From Hyphomicrobiales bacterium (GTDB lineage Bacteria; Pseudomonadota; Alphaproteobacteria; Rhizobiales; JAJFHB01), in NCBI GenBank assembly GCA_021775755.1, contig JAJFHE010000052.1:1-64000 (forward strand): 64,000 bases of DNA. The letters run 5' to 3'. How positions within the stretch are numbered: position 1 is the stretch's first letter; the number at the start of each line of letters is the position of its first letter. The notes beneath the pieces are model-generated. The model saw only the letters and a list, made by a program, of their open reading frames with translations, did not search any database and was not told where the DNA came from. A program made the translations under genes and the position numbers. Positions 9,993-17,696 of the stretch are shown here, in pieces.

Positions 9993-10307
9993 ATGGAATG
10001 TGTCAGCATAGTCTCACTTAGGCATGAAGCCTGTCACCCATCTGCGCGCATGCATGTCCTTGTTAATCGACATACGACTCATCAGGTGGATTGTGTTCTG
10101 CGCATAGAAGCCCTTTGGAACAGTGGAGTACAATGGACCCGCTACCAGAAATGTATCCTTGATCCGATTTCCGAGATTGAGCTTGGCTGTTCCGGCTTCG
10201 TTCCTGTGAAGGGCTTTGCGCTTCCGACAGTGTTTAGACGGACCCGGTACTCTGCGAGTTTTGTCACAGCCGTGCCACGAATTGATCAACCAACTGGCAA
10301 CAGTTAG
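9993..10307 (+). CDS. Hypothetical cysteine-containing protein, 104 aa
   Basis: Open frame of 104 codons starting at an ATG with GGGGGAGA six bases upstream; an in-frame ATG at 9873 would add 40 residues but has no ribosome site. Cysteines are spaced through the protein (near 3, 14, 34, 54 and 66), and the pattern LGCSGFVPVKGF followed by a basic C-terminus resembles a small beta-domain. It lies on the same strand downstream of the exported TagO-like gene and could be linked to it. I do not recognise the family. It may also be a chance frame or fragment. Confidence 0.4.
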   Translation: MECVSIVSLRHEACHPSARMHVLVNRHTTHQVDCVLRIEALWNSGVQWTRYQKCILDPISEIELGCSGFVPVKGFALPTVFRRTRYSASFVTAVPRIDQPTGNS

Positions 10308-10549
10308 ACACGTGCTCTTCACCTCTGATAGTCGTCACAGTCCTCTGGGATCAAACTGGCTGAGGCATCCAAAGGCAACGTGTCGGTTGTGCGCCACGGG
10401 TCAGGCTTGCGTCGGTTCCATTCCAGACTACGCGTTTGGAAAGTTGCACCGCTTGCGGCTGATCAGCTGACATCCATAACGTGTGGGCTGCGTGGACTTG
10501 TCACTCAATTATGCATTGTGTCGCAATAAAAGTAAGGATTTAGCAGGAC

Positions 10550-11518
10550 GTGAAACGGATACTGGTATTGGGTGCGGGAGGATTTATCGGAACTCACCTC
10601 GTGCTTCGTCTTAAAGAGGAAGATGCCTGGGTCCGCGGCGTGGACATCAAGGTTCCCGAGTTTTCCACAAGCGCTGCGGACGACTTCGTTCTGGGCGATT
10701 TGCGCGACCAGGTATTCTGCCGTTCGCTATTCGATCACGCGCCCGATGAGATTTATCAACTCGCGGCTGACATGGGTGGCGCCGGGTTTATTTTTACCGG
10801 GGAGCACGATGCTGACATCATGCACAATTCGGCGACGGTAAACCTCAATATACTCGATTGCGCCTCTGAGGCCGATGTCCCGCGGATCTTCTACTCCTCC
10901 TCAGCGTGCATTTATCCAGAACGGAATCAGGAAGATCCCGACAATCCGGACTGCCGCGAGCACACTGCCTACCCCGCAGACCCAGACAGCGAGTACGGTT
11001 GGGAAAAACTGTTCAGCGAGCGCCTATACCAAACCTATGCCAAGAACCGCGGCATAGAGGCTCGTATCGCGCGTTATCACAATATTTTTGGCCCGCTTGG
11101 CACCTACGACGGTGGCCGCGAAAAGGCGCCGGCCGCCATCTGTCGCAAAGTAGCCGAAGCCGAGAATGGTGGATCGATCGAGATCTGGGGCGATGGCACA
11201 CAAACCAGATCGTTCCTCTATGTCGATGAGTGCATCGAGGGCACGCTTCGCCTGATGCGCTCCGATTGCACTGTCCCGCTCAACATTGGCAGCGAAGAAA
11301 TGGTGACGATCAATAATCTTGCAAAACGAGTCATCTCGATTTCGGGCAAAGACCTTCGCATCTCGAACATTGATGGACCGACTGGCGTACGCGGGCGCAA
11401 CTCGAACAATGATCTGATCATGCAGGAACTGGGCTGGGCTCCGAACCAAACTCTCGACGCGGGGCTGCGTGACACCTATGCTTGGGTGAGCCGTATGGTT
11501 TCGCACAGCAATGCGTGA
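10550..11518 (+). CDS. NAD-dependent epimerase, GDP-mannose 3,5-epimerase-like
   Basis: A 322-aa extended short-chain dehydrogenase. The N-terminal NAD site is GAGGFIGTHL. Family-specific segments follow in order: YQLAADMGGAGFI, SSSACIYPERNQ, then the catalytic YGWEK (Tyr and Lys), RYHNIFGPLGTYDGGREKAP, WGDGTQTRSFLYVDEC and GPTGVRGRNS. These closely match GDP-mannose 3,5-epimerase, which converts GDP-D-mannose to GDP-L-galactose/L-gulose; bacterial relatives act in surface polysaccharide synthesis. The start is GTG, with AGGA only 4 bases upstream. It is intact and belongs functionally with the glycosyltransferases to the left, though 5 kb and a pseudogene intervene. Confidence 0.85.
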   Translation: MKRILVLGAGGFIGTHLVLRLKEEDAWVRGVDIKVPEFSTSAADDFVLGDLRDQVFCRSLFDHAPDEIYQLAADMGGAGFIFTGEHDADIMHNSATVNLNILDCASEADVPRIFYSSSACIYPERNQEDPDNPDCREHTAYPADPDSEYGWEKLFSERLYQTYAKNRGIEARIARYHNIFGPLGTYDGGREKAPAAICRKVAEAENGGSIEIWGDGTQTRSFLYVDECIEGTLRLMRSDCTVPLNIGSEEMVTINNLAKRVISISGKDLRISNIDGPTGVRGRNSNNDLIMQELGWAPNQTLDAGLRDTYAWVSRMVSHSNA

Positions 11519-12049
11519 CAAGCCCTACCTCATCCTTAAGTCCTGGATCAGCCATGTACGCACTTTCGCGAACTCGAGGTGCTCGAACTATTTTCAAAAG
11601 CCGCCGCGGTGCAGTCTGGTCAGTTCTGGAACAAAGCGGCAAATGTCACCGCGCATGTAATCCGCAAGGACAGCAACCATCCCCGCGCACTGCTTGTCGT
11701 ACCCTATCTGTTTTCTTGCTCTTTATCGGTGCCAGATTCATTGTCCCCGTGAAGTACGTTCGGGATGGGTTCAGGCGGTGGGTCTGTAGTGGCTACGCGG
11801 GAGACTGGCGCTTGCTCCGCGTCGCCCTTGTCATCAGTTTTTTACCCACGCTCTTCGCTGCTGGTTGTCGGCAAGCGCAGATTTGAGCTATTGCATAGTT
11901 GCGAAGGAAGCATCTATCCTCGATTGAAAATTGATTTGTATCCAGCCGCTCTTTTACGATCTCTCCCATCCAATTTCGCACGAAAATATCGATCCCAGTC
12001 CATTTCATGTCACTTTTTCGGGCGTCTAACCAGATCAATATGTTCTGGA
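11519..12049. other. Gap with a possible degraded membrane or glycosyltransferase tail
   Basis: No intact gene is seen. On the plus strand around 11750–11885 one frame encodes a basic stretch followed by a hydrophobic segment (RVALVISFLPTLFAAG), reminiscent of the C-terminal end of membrane-linked glycosyltransferases, but the upstream part does not form a recognisable domain. It may be a remnant; confidence is low. Confidence 0.25.
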
Positions 12050-12304
12050 ATGGAACAGCACAACAGGGATTCCTTCCGCCGCCAATTTCTGGCAGAATCA
12101 CTTCCGCCACGCGGCCTCTCACGTGTTCAGGCTGCCAGCTATTTGGGAGTCTCTCCGTCGTTGTTTGATGAGATGGTCGGCGACGGACGCATGCCGGGAC
12201 CCAAAATGATCAACACACGCAGGGTCTGGGATCGCAAAAAGATTGATCGCGCATTTGATGCGTTGCCCGAAAAAGGCGGCTTATCCGACAATCCTTGGGA
12301 CTAA
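12050..12304 (+). CDS. Excisionase-like helix-turn-helix protein
   Basis: An 84-aa protein beginning at the ATG at 12050; the frame is open further upstream but homology starts near here. The core LSRVQAASYLGVSPSLFDEM followed by the wing GPKMINTRRVWDRKKIDRAF is the MerR-like winged helix of AlpA/Xis-type excisionases. It ends 24 bases before the integrase gene on the same strand, the usual xis–int arrangement. It probably directs excision of the left-hand island or regulates the integrase. The ribosome site is weak. Confidence 0.7.
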   Translation: MEQHNRDSFRRQFLAESLPPRGLSRVQAASYLGVSPSLFDEMVGDGRMPGPKMINTRRVWDRKKIDRAFDALPEKGGLSDNPWD

Positions 12305-12328
12305 TCAAACAGTACAGGAATTCACATC

Positions 12329-13495
12329 ATGGCCAAAGTTACTCTTAAAGATGGCAGCGGCCGACTTACGCTTAAACACCTTGTCGAAGATGTTGATCGG
12401 CACGGCAACGTTCGCCTCTACGTGCGCCGCGCGGGCAAGCCCAAAATCCGGCTTCGCCAAACACCCGGAACCCGTGAATTTATGGAAGAGTACTGGGTTG
12501 CAACCAGCGATAACCCTAATCTACCTCAAAGTACGGCCAAAAAAATACATCCGATCAAGAACGGCTCTTTCCGCTGGCTTTGTACGCAGTATTTCGGCTC
12601 CGCCCAATTCAAAGCTCTTGCCAAACGAACGCAATATGTTCGACGTCGGGTTCTTGAACGCATTTGTGCAGCCGACGGCGACAATCCCTACGCAAAATTG
12701 GAGGCACGCCATATCCGCAAGCGCCGGGACGACCGTGCTGACACCCCCGAAGCCGCCAACGCTATCGTTAAAGCTCTCCGCCAGGTCTTCAGTTTCGCAG
12801 TCGAGTACGAGTTAGCTGAACGAAATCCGGCCAGCGACGTTCCCTACATTAAATCCGGTTCCCAAGGCCATCATTCGTGGACAATTGATGAAGTTCGCCA
12901 GTTTGAAGGACGCCATCCCATAGGCACGAAAGCGCGTCTTGCACAGTCTATCTTACTCTACACAGGTCAACGTCGCTCAGACATCGTACGGCTGGGCCCG
13001 CAGCATACAAAAAATGGCTGGCTAACCTTCACCCAAGCCAAAAACCGCGAACGCAAACCGATCACACTATCGATTCCGATCTTGCCAGAGCTGCAATCTG
13101 TAATGGACGCCACGGCGGTCGGAAACCTTGCCTTCCTCACTACCCAGTTCGGTAAGCCCTTTACATCGAATGGATTTGGCAACTGGTTTCGGAAGCGCTG
13201 TGACGAAGCCGGATTGCCACATTGCAGTGCTCACGGCTTACGCAAAGCCGGCGCCTCAATTGCCGCCGAGAACGGCGCAACGGAGCGTCAGCTTATGGCT
13301 GTCTTTGGGTGGACCACAATGAAAGAAGCGGCGCGGTATACCCGTGCCGCTCGCCAAAAGGTGCTGGCGGCATCCGGCATTAAACTGCTTAGCCTGGAAC
13401 AAAACGAGAGCAAAAGTGTCCCACTTTTTCCCGACAAGGATAGCGGTGGGACAAAAACAGCTGCTAAGTCATTGAAAAACAACAGCACGGATTAA
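12329..13495 (+). CDS. Tyrosine integrase of the left-hand island
   Basis: A 388-aa tyrosine recombinase. The N-terminal arm-binding region is basic. The catalytic domain has R215 (TGQRRSD), H302 and R305 (AHGLRKAG), W328 (FGWTT) and Y337 (ARYTR), so the active site looks complete. AGGAAT precedes the ATG by about 8 bases. The stop codon lies only 4 bases before the partial tRNA-Phe repeat at 13499, as expected for an integrase beside its attachment site. It therefore belongs to the island on the left, not to the 19.8-kb element on the right, which has its own terminal integrase. Confidence 0.9.
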   Translation: MAKVTLKDGSGRLTLKHLVEDVDRHGNVRLYVRRAGKPKIRLRQTPGTREFMEEYWVATSDNPNLPQSTAKKIHPIKNGSFRWLCTQYFGSAQFKALAKRTQYVRRRVLERICAADGDNPYAKLEARHIRKRRDDRADTPEAANAIVKALRQVFSFAVEYELAERNPASDVPYIKSGSQGHHSWTIDEVRQFEGRHPIGTKARLAQSILLYTGQRRSDIVRLGPQHTKNGWLTFTQAKNRERKPITLSIPILPELQSVMDATAVGNLAFLTTQFGKPFTSNGFGNWFRKRCDEAGLPHCSAHGLRKAGASIAAENGATERQLMAVFGWTTMKEAARYTRAARQKVLAASGIKLLSLEQNESKSVPLFPDKDSGGTKTAAKSLKNNSTD

Positions 13496-13498
13496 GTG

Positions 13499-13549
13499 GT
13501 GGTGCCCAGGGGCGGATTCGAACCACCGACACGCGGATTTTCAGTCCGC
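13499..13549. repeat. Left attachment repeat, partial tRNA-Phe (51 bp)
   Basis: These 51 bases are identical to 33321–33371, which cover the CCA end, T-arm, variable loop and the 3' half of the anticodon stem-loop of the intact tRNA-Phe. Identity stops where the left copy continues GAGGACAC and the tRNA continues TGCTCTAC. This is the typical footprint of integration into the 3' end of a tRNA gene by a tyrosine integrase. Confidence 0.92.
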
Positions 13550-13706
13550 GAGGACACAACATAACATGTTGATAGATACGACAAAAAGTGAAGTCAATTT
13601 GTATATGTGTAAAAAAATGTGTAAGTTTTACCGTCAAATATGATCCCACAATCTACAGATTTCGGGTATGAGTGACGGTCAGCCTAATGGCTGTGATTTC
13701 ACCCAA

Positions 13707-14217
13707 AGGGTGTTCACGTGGGTGTACATATTTAACATGAACACCCTGCTAATCAGCTAATCCGCTGATATTATTCAACTTGTTCCGCAATACTAGGGGT
13801 CGGGTCAATGCCCGACTTCATGTCTCTATCTCACTCTCTAACGGTCGTTCGACTATCGGCACTCGCACTGCACCAGCTTGCTCGTCGGAACTCCTGCGCA
13901 AGCAGGCTTGGCTCGGCTAGAGCCATGAAGTCGGGCATTCTCGTTTTTGCATCCAATCACTGCGTCGGCAAAGCCTCCTTGCTCTTGGGCAAAATCGGAA
14001 GCCGACCCCTAGTATTGCGGAAACGAATTGGTGCGGAGCACCGAACGACTTCATGCCTGCGGCATGTGTCTAACTACTAGCGCCGGTGGCGCTAACTATG
14101 TGTCCGCCAAAAGCGGACTCGACTTGCGGGGTAGCTACCCCGCGTAATTGCCTGACATCGAACGAGTCAGTGCAATTACCCGCACCACTCATGTTGTGTT
14201 GAGTGGTGCGCTTTTTT
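13707..14217 (+). other. Cluster of inverted repeats at the left end of the element (structured RNA or origin)
   Basis: Successive perfect or near-perfect inverted repeats: AGGGTGTTC with its complement (13707–13747); a 21-bp arm at 13783–13803 pairing with 14002–14022; inside it a 16-bp arm at 13807–13822 pairing with 13924–13939; then hairpins at 14052–14066, 14078–14094, 14102–14118, an 18-bp palindrome at 14126–14143, a bulged stem at 14146–14177 and a rho-independent terminator at 14182–14217. No coding frame is convincing. The order ending in a terminator suggests a structured noncoding RNA transcribed rightwards. An origin of transfer or replication, or binding array, is the alternative. 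Confidence 0.6.
14182..14217 (+). terminator. Rho-independent terminator
   Basis: GCACCACTCA pairs with TGAGTGGTGC across an 8-base loop and is followed by a run of six T. It lies just before a TATAAT box at 14228, separating the structured region from the first ATPase gene. Confidence 0.85.
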
Positions 14218-14436
14218 GTAAGTGCGATATAATAATCTGTGGCCGAGATGAAGTACTTGCATTCTGTCATATCTCGGAGCAAGCCCCTTTCTGTATCGGT
14301 ATGCCAAAAGCATTACACCGATAGCGGCACGGTGGTAATCGACACACAAATATCTGAAACCGTCAGGCGAGCGCTAGGCGCTCACTCCCGTACTCGGCAC
14401 TTGTTGCTGAGGCACAGCAGGGGCTTGCTTTGGCGT

Positions 14437-15726
14437 ATGAATGACCAAAATAATCACATCGTTTTAGGCGCACGGAGTGACGCTCCGGTTGTGCTCACGC
14501 GCGAAAATCGTGCGCGCCATTTGTACATTATCGGCGGGACCGGAACTGGTAAGACCACGCTCGTTGAACGCTGCATCCAACAGGATATTGCAAACGGTGA
14601 TGGTGTTGCCGTTGTCGACCCGCACGGTGACATGGCCGAGCGATTGCTCGACCATATACCGCCAGAGCGGACGAATGATGTCGTGTACTTTTCGCCACAG
14701 GATACCGAACATCCAATTGGCTTGAACATTCTCGCGAATGTCCCGCCCGCCAAGCGGGCGCTTGTCACCGACGAGGTCGTGACAACATTCAAGCACCTAT
14801 GGAACTTGTCCGAGGAGCGAACGCCGCGCATCATCTACTATCTGCGTAACGGCATCGCGACGTTGCTTGAAGTGCCGGGGACGTCGCTGTTGAGTCTCGC
14901 ACTGCTGTATACGGACCACCAATATCGCAAGCGCATTGTTGGCCGCGTAAAGGATAAGGGGCTGCGACGATTTTGGGATGAAGAGTGGTACTCACTAAGT
15001 GAGTCGAAACAGCACGAGTATGTGCTTCCCATCCTTACGCGCGTCAGTCGCTTTCGCGACACACCGATGATTCGCAATATCATCGGCCAACCGACCAACA
15101 AATTCGATATGCGGTTTCTGATGGATAATCGGCGCATCTTCATCGCCAATCTTCCGAAAGGAATTATTGGAGAGGACAATGCGGATTTGTTGGGTTCGAT
15201 GTTGGTGACGAAAATCTATCAGGCTGCTATGTCGCGCCTCGACACGCCGGAGGCGGAACGGGTGCATTTTTATCTCTATACGGATGAATTTCAAAACTAC
15301 GCGACTGATGCATTTGCCTTCGTCTTGTCAGAGGCGCGTAAGCTGAATCTGTCAATTACGATGAGCCATCAATATTTGGAGCAGGTGCCGCCCGACATCC
15401 GCAATGCCGTACTCGCTAACGCGGGCACACTCATTGCGTTTAGTGTTGGTGCCGACGATGCAGAAACGCTTGCAAAGAGTTTTCGGCCGTACCCACCAGA
15501 GGAGCTTGAAGGTCTGGCTCCCTACAGGGCGTACGTCCGGTCGCCGGGCACGGGAGGCTACGCGCAACCGTTCCCAATGCGTACTTATGCTCCGGCAGTG
15601 CCGGCGCATGTAGCTCAGCGTGAAAAAGTGCTTGCGAGAAGTCGACAGTGTTACGCACGACCGCGCGCGAAAATGGACCGTCTCCTTAATCGACTTTTCA
15701 CATCGTCTAGTTCTGCTTCTGTATAA
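14437..15726 (+). CDS. VirD4/HerA-like ATPase 1 (coupling-protein type)
   Basis: A 429-aa P-loop ATPase of the TraD/VirD4/HerA class. Walker A GGTGTGKT is at 33–40, the VVDPHGD strand at about 59–65, and Walker B YLYTDEFQNY near 279–288. The C-terminal arginine-finger region follows (LSITMSHQYLEQ). No transmembrane segment is seen, unlike classical VirD4. The ATG at 14437 gives the same distance to the Walker A motif as in the second ATPase of this element. The frame is open back to a GTG at 14239 that lies 5 bases after a TATAAT box, so a 495-aa form is possible. It probably pumps or handles DNA during transfer or replication. Confidence 0.85.
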   Translation: MNDQNNHIVLGARSDAPVVLTRENRARHLYIIGGTGTGKTTLVERCIQQDIANGDGVAVVDPHGDMAERLLDHIPPERTNDVVYFSPQDTEHPIGLNILANVPPAKRALVTDEVVTTFKHLWNLSEERTPRIIYYLRNGIATLLEVPGTSLLSLALLYTDHQYRKRIVGRVKDKGLRRFWDEEWYSLSESKQHEYVLPILTRVSRFRDTPMIRNIIGQPTNKFDMRFLMDNRRIFIANLPKGIIGEDNADLLGSMLVTKIYQAAMSRLDTPEAERVHFYLYTDEFQNYATDAFAFVLSEARKLNLSITMSHQYLEQVPPDIRNAVLANAGTLIAFSVGADDAETLAKSFRPYPPEELEGLAPYRAYVRSPGTGGYAQPFPMRTYAPAVPAHVAQREKVLARSRQCYARPRAKMDRLLNRLFTSSSSASV

Positions 15727-15756
15727 ATCGGCACATCGATTTATGCGCAGCCTTGG

Positions 15757-15776
15757 AGTGCCTACGGCGCTTTTTT
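15757..15776 (+). terminator. Terminator after ATPase 1
   Basis: A short stem AGTGCC/GGCGCT (one G–T pair) with a TAC loop is followed by six T. A separate perfect hairpin with 8-bp arms (ATAAATCG and its complement) lies at 15723–15744, directly after the ATPase stop codon. Confidence 0.6.
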
Positions 15777-16003
15777 CAACACCTCTCCCTATTGAAGGAG
15801 TTCGCTCCGCTCACTCTTTTTTTATTCCCCCTCGGTTCACCGTGTCGTTGTCTCTCTCAGCTTCGCTCAGGTTCCACCGAGCACTCACGCGTCAAGTCGC
15901 TCCGCTTCGCTACGGACATTGACCCGCTCGTTTGCTCGTCGGCTTTTTCTGGCTACGCCGAGAGAGACATCTCCGGCAAGGTTACAAGCATAAATGAAAT
16001 CAC

Positions 16004-16378
16004 ATGGGACGATATTATTCAGGGGACATCGAAGGAAAGTTTCGGTTTGGAGTACAAGACTCTCACGACGCGCTGTTTTTCGGCGGGCAAGAGTTTGTGC
16101 CAGCGACGGTTGATTATTATTTCACGAAAGATGACTTGCCAAAAATTGAGGAAGGCATCTCGAAATGTGTCAAGAAACTCGGCACGCGCAAAGATGAGCT
16201 TGAAGGGTTTTTTGCTGAACATCTGTCGTACAGTACAGAAGAAATTATGGACGCAATTGGTGTATCGCGGAATAGAGTGGACACCTTGCTCGAATGGTAC
16301 GCGCGACATGGTCTTGGTGTACAAATCCGCGACAAGGTTAAAGAAGCGGGCGAGTGTCGTTTTTCCGCAGACGTATAG
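16004..16378 (+). CDS. Conserved hypothetical protein (MGRYYSGDIEGKF family)
   Basis: A 124-aa soluble protein opening with MGRYYSGDIEGKFRFGVQDS, a start that I recall from conserved hypothetical proteins in diverse bacteria. The middle is acidic with amphipathic helices (about 40–70), and the C-terminal half (LSYSTEEIMDAIGVSRNRVD) looks like a small helix-turn-helix. It could bind nucleic acid. No ribosome site is evident before the ATG. It stands between ATPase 1 and the toxin–antitoxin pair. Function is unknown. Confidence 0.65.
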   Translation: MGRYYSGDIEGKFRFGVQDSHDALFFGGQEFVPATVDYYFTKDDLPKIEEGISKCVKKLGTRKDELEGFFAEHLSYSTEEIMDAIGVSRNRVDTLLEWYARHGLGVQIRDKVKEAGECRFSADV

Positions 16379-16419
16379 AGATGCTCATGGAGCTTCAAAC
16401 AAATAGATTGATTGACGGT

Positions 16420-16445
16420 CCCGACACACACACGCATGTGTCGGG
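16420..16445. repeat. Perfect 9-bp-stem hairpin
   Basis: CCCGACACA pairs with TGTGTCGGG across an 8-base loop. There is no T run on either side. It lies between the gene ending at 16378 and the promoter of the toxin–antitoxin operon and may be a factor-dependent terminator or a binding site. Confidence 0.6.
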
Positions 16446-16479
16446 GATGCGGTAGACTCGCAGACCATAATTAATCTGG

Positions 16480-16491
16480 TATAATTCGCCT
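16480..16491 (+). promoter_or_regulatory. Extended -10 promoter, probably leaderless
   Basis: TGGTATAAT (a TG-extended -10 box) is followed by six bases and then the ATG of the antitoxin gene at 16492. Transcription would be expected to start at or next to the A of ATG. There is no ribosome site. The same arrangement recurs at 20722, 23696 (minus strand) and 31341. Confidence 0.6.
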
Positions 16492-16716
16492 ATGACCACA
16501 AAACTCGAAGAAGCAATCGCAGTCGTCAAAACGCTCTCGTCCGCCGCGCAGAAGCGGATAGTGGAGACCATTGATTTTGAGGCTGCTCAAACGCAGGACT
16601 ATCAACTTACTGCAGACGACCATCACGCTATTGATGAGGGCATCGCCGCTGCCGACGCAGGCGATTTTGCCAGTGATGAGGAGGTGGCGATGTTGTTTGC
16701 GAGGTTCCAGTCGTAA
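16492..16716 (+). CDS. Putative antitoxin of a ParD/ParE-type pair
   Basis: A 74-aa acidic protein directly upstream of a ParE-like toxin, separated by 5 bases. The N-terminal part is helical (LEEAIAVVKTLSSAAQKRIV) and the C-terminal part is acidic (IDEGIAAADAGDFASDEEVA), the arrangement seen in antitoxins whose tail wraps the toxin. The start is fixed by the extended -10 promoter six bases upstream. It would neutralise the toxin and probably repress the operon. The exact family is not certain from sequence alone. Confidence 0.75.
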   Translation: MTTKLEEAIAVVKTLSSAAQKRIVETIDFEAAQTQDYQLTADDHHAIDEGIAAADAGDFASDEEVAMLFARFQS

Positions 16717-16721
16717 ATTTT

Positions 16722-17012
16722 ATGGACCTTCGTCTTACCCGACCGGCGTTGCAGGATTTCACCGAGATACTCGAATATGTAGCTGCGAAAAGCCCGCAGG
16801 GTGCGCGACACGTACACGGGCGGTTTGTGCAGACATTCGCGCAACTGCAATCCTTTCCGCAGAGCGGACGGCTCACCACTCGAGATGATGACACACGGCA
16901 AGTAGTCGTTGCTGCCTTGCCGTTCATCGTCATCTATCGTCTCCAAACGGACACCATCGAAATTTTGAGGATTCGCCATACGGCACGCAATCCACAATCC
17001 ATCGATTATTGA
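16722..17012 (+). CDS. ParE/RelE-superfamily toxin
   Basis: A 96-aa protein with the full ParE pattern: LTRPALQDFTEILEYVA at the start, a central helix-turn with GRFVQTFAQLQSFPQSGR, and the C-terminal strands VAALPFIVIYRLQTDTIEIL and RIRHTARNP. Family members poison gyrase (ParE) or cleave mRNA (RelE); the RxRHxxRNP ending favours ParE. Five bases separate it from the antitoxin, so the two are co-transcribed and translationally linked. It most likely stabilises the integrated element. Confidence 0.85.
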   Translation: MDLRLTRPALQDFTEILEYVAAKSPQGARHVHGRFVQTFAQLQSFPQSGRLTTRDDDTRQVVVAALPFIVIYRLQTDTIEILRIRHTARNPQSIDY

Positions 17013-17077
17013 TGCGGTGTTATTCAATTCACGACGACGGTTCACGAGGGGGAACCCACCCACCCGAGAGGTGTTGA

Positions 17078-17137
17078 AAAAGTTCGGATGTCCGAACTTT
17101 TCGATACGAAAAAACCCCGCCGAGGTGGCGAGGTTTT
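17078..17137. terminator. Two consecutive terminator-like hairpins between converging genes
   Basis: At 17078–17101 an 11-bp arm beginning AAAAGTTCGGA pairs with TCCGAACTTTT across two bases. At 17109–17137 AAAACCCCGCC pairs, with one mismatch, with GGCGAGGTTTT. Both have A runs on one side and T runs on the other, so they can stop transcription from the toxin operon and from the gene on the opposite strand. Confidence 0.75.
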
Positions 17138-17165
17138 GTAGGAGCACGAGTGCTCCAAATGTCAG

Positions 17166-17543
17166 TCAGGCCCAAAGCCGGCCGCTTGTGGCGGCGTGGA
17201 CGACGGCGCGGCTCAAACATTCAATGATGATGTCTTTCGGGTCGAAAGGAAGCATGAACTCTGGTTCGGACTCTTTGACCTCTCGTAGGTGACTGTCGGA
17301 GTAGTCGCAGTATTCCCATTCTGGTTTGTAGACTGCTTGTATTTTTGTCGCGCATTCAAGCTCAAGCGCGAGCGTGATTCTGAAACACTCCTCGAGGTGC
17401 TCGGCCGAGACATCTTCACGGGCGCTCCGCGCCGCAAGAAGGTCCACGAGCTCACTCAGAGAGTCCGCGTCCTCATAGGCCCGCTTTCGCTCCGGTTGTA
17501 ATGTCTGTTCATTGCAAGTCTGAAATGGTATGACCGTACCCAT
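17166..17543 (-). CDS. Hypothetical acidic protein, 125 aa
   Basis: A 125-codon gene starting at an ATG with CGGAGA about 6 bases upstream; a longer frame exists but lacks such a site. The protein is acidic and helical, with two cysteines in the middle (ALELECATK and WEYCDYSD), and no recognisable domain. A strong sigma70-type promoter faces it from 17636–17663. It converges on the toxin–antitoxin operon and diverges from the membrane-protein/ATPase operon, which suggests a possible regulatory role for that operon. Function is unknown. Confidence 0.6.
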   Translation of the reverse strand: MGTVIPFQTCNEQTLQPERKRAYEDADSLSELVDLLAARSAREDVSAEHLEECFRITLALELECATKIQAVYKPEWEYCDYSDSHLREVKESEPEFMLPFDPKDIIIECLSRAVVHAATSGRLWA

Positions 17544-17635
17544 TGTATTCTCCGTCTTGAGAGTGCAGTGACCGAGCCGCCTACAGCGTAAGTTGCTCGG
17601 TGCTGCACCCAAGTATTCGGAGATGTCTACTTGTT

Positions 17636-17663
17636 AGTGTACGCTATTCACAGTTTTTGTCAA
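17636..17663 (-). promoter_or_regulatory. Sigma70-type promoter with overlapping inverted repeat
   Basis: On the minus strand TTGACA (17658–17663) and TACACT (17636–17641) are spaced by 16 bases. CTACTTG at 17627–17633 and its complement CAAGTAG at 17661–17667 flank the promoter, and AGTGTA occurs twice in the same direction. This suggests a repressor site controlling the divergent genes. Confidence 0.6.
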
Positions 17664-17696
17664 GTAGTGTAGATGATAACCTGAGGGAATACGTAT

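Noticed and set aside
14239-14436. 66-residue N-terminal extension of ATPase 1 from a GTG start
   Set aside because: The promoter position would allow it, but the extension has no counterpart in the second ATPase and overlaps small inverted repeats; the ATG at 14437 fits the domain better. It is kept as an alternative in the entry.
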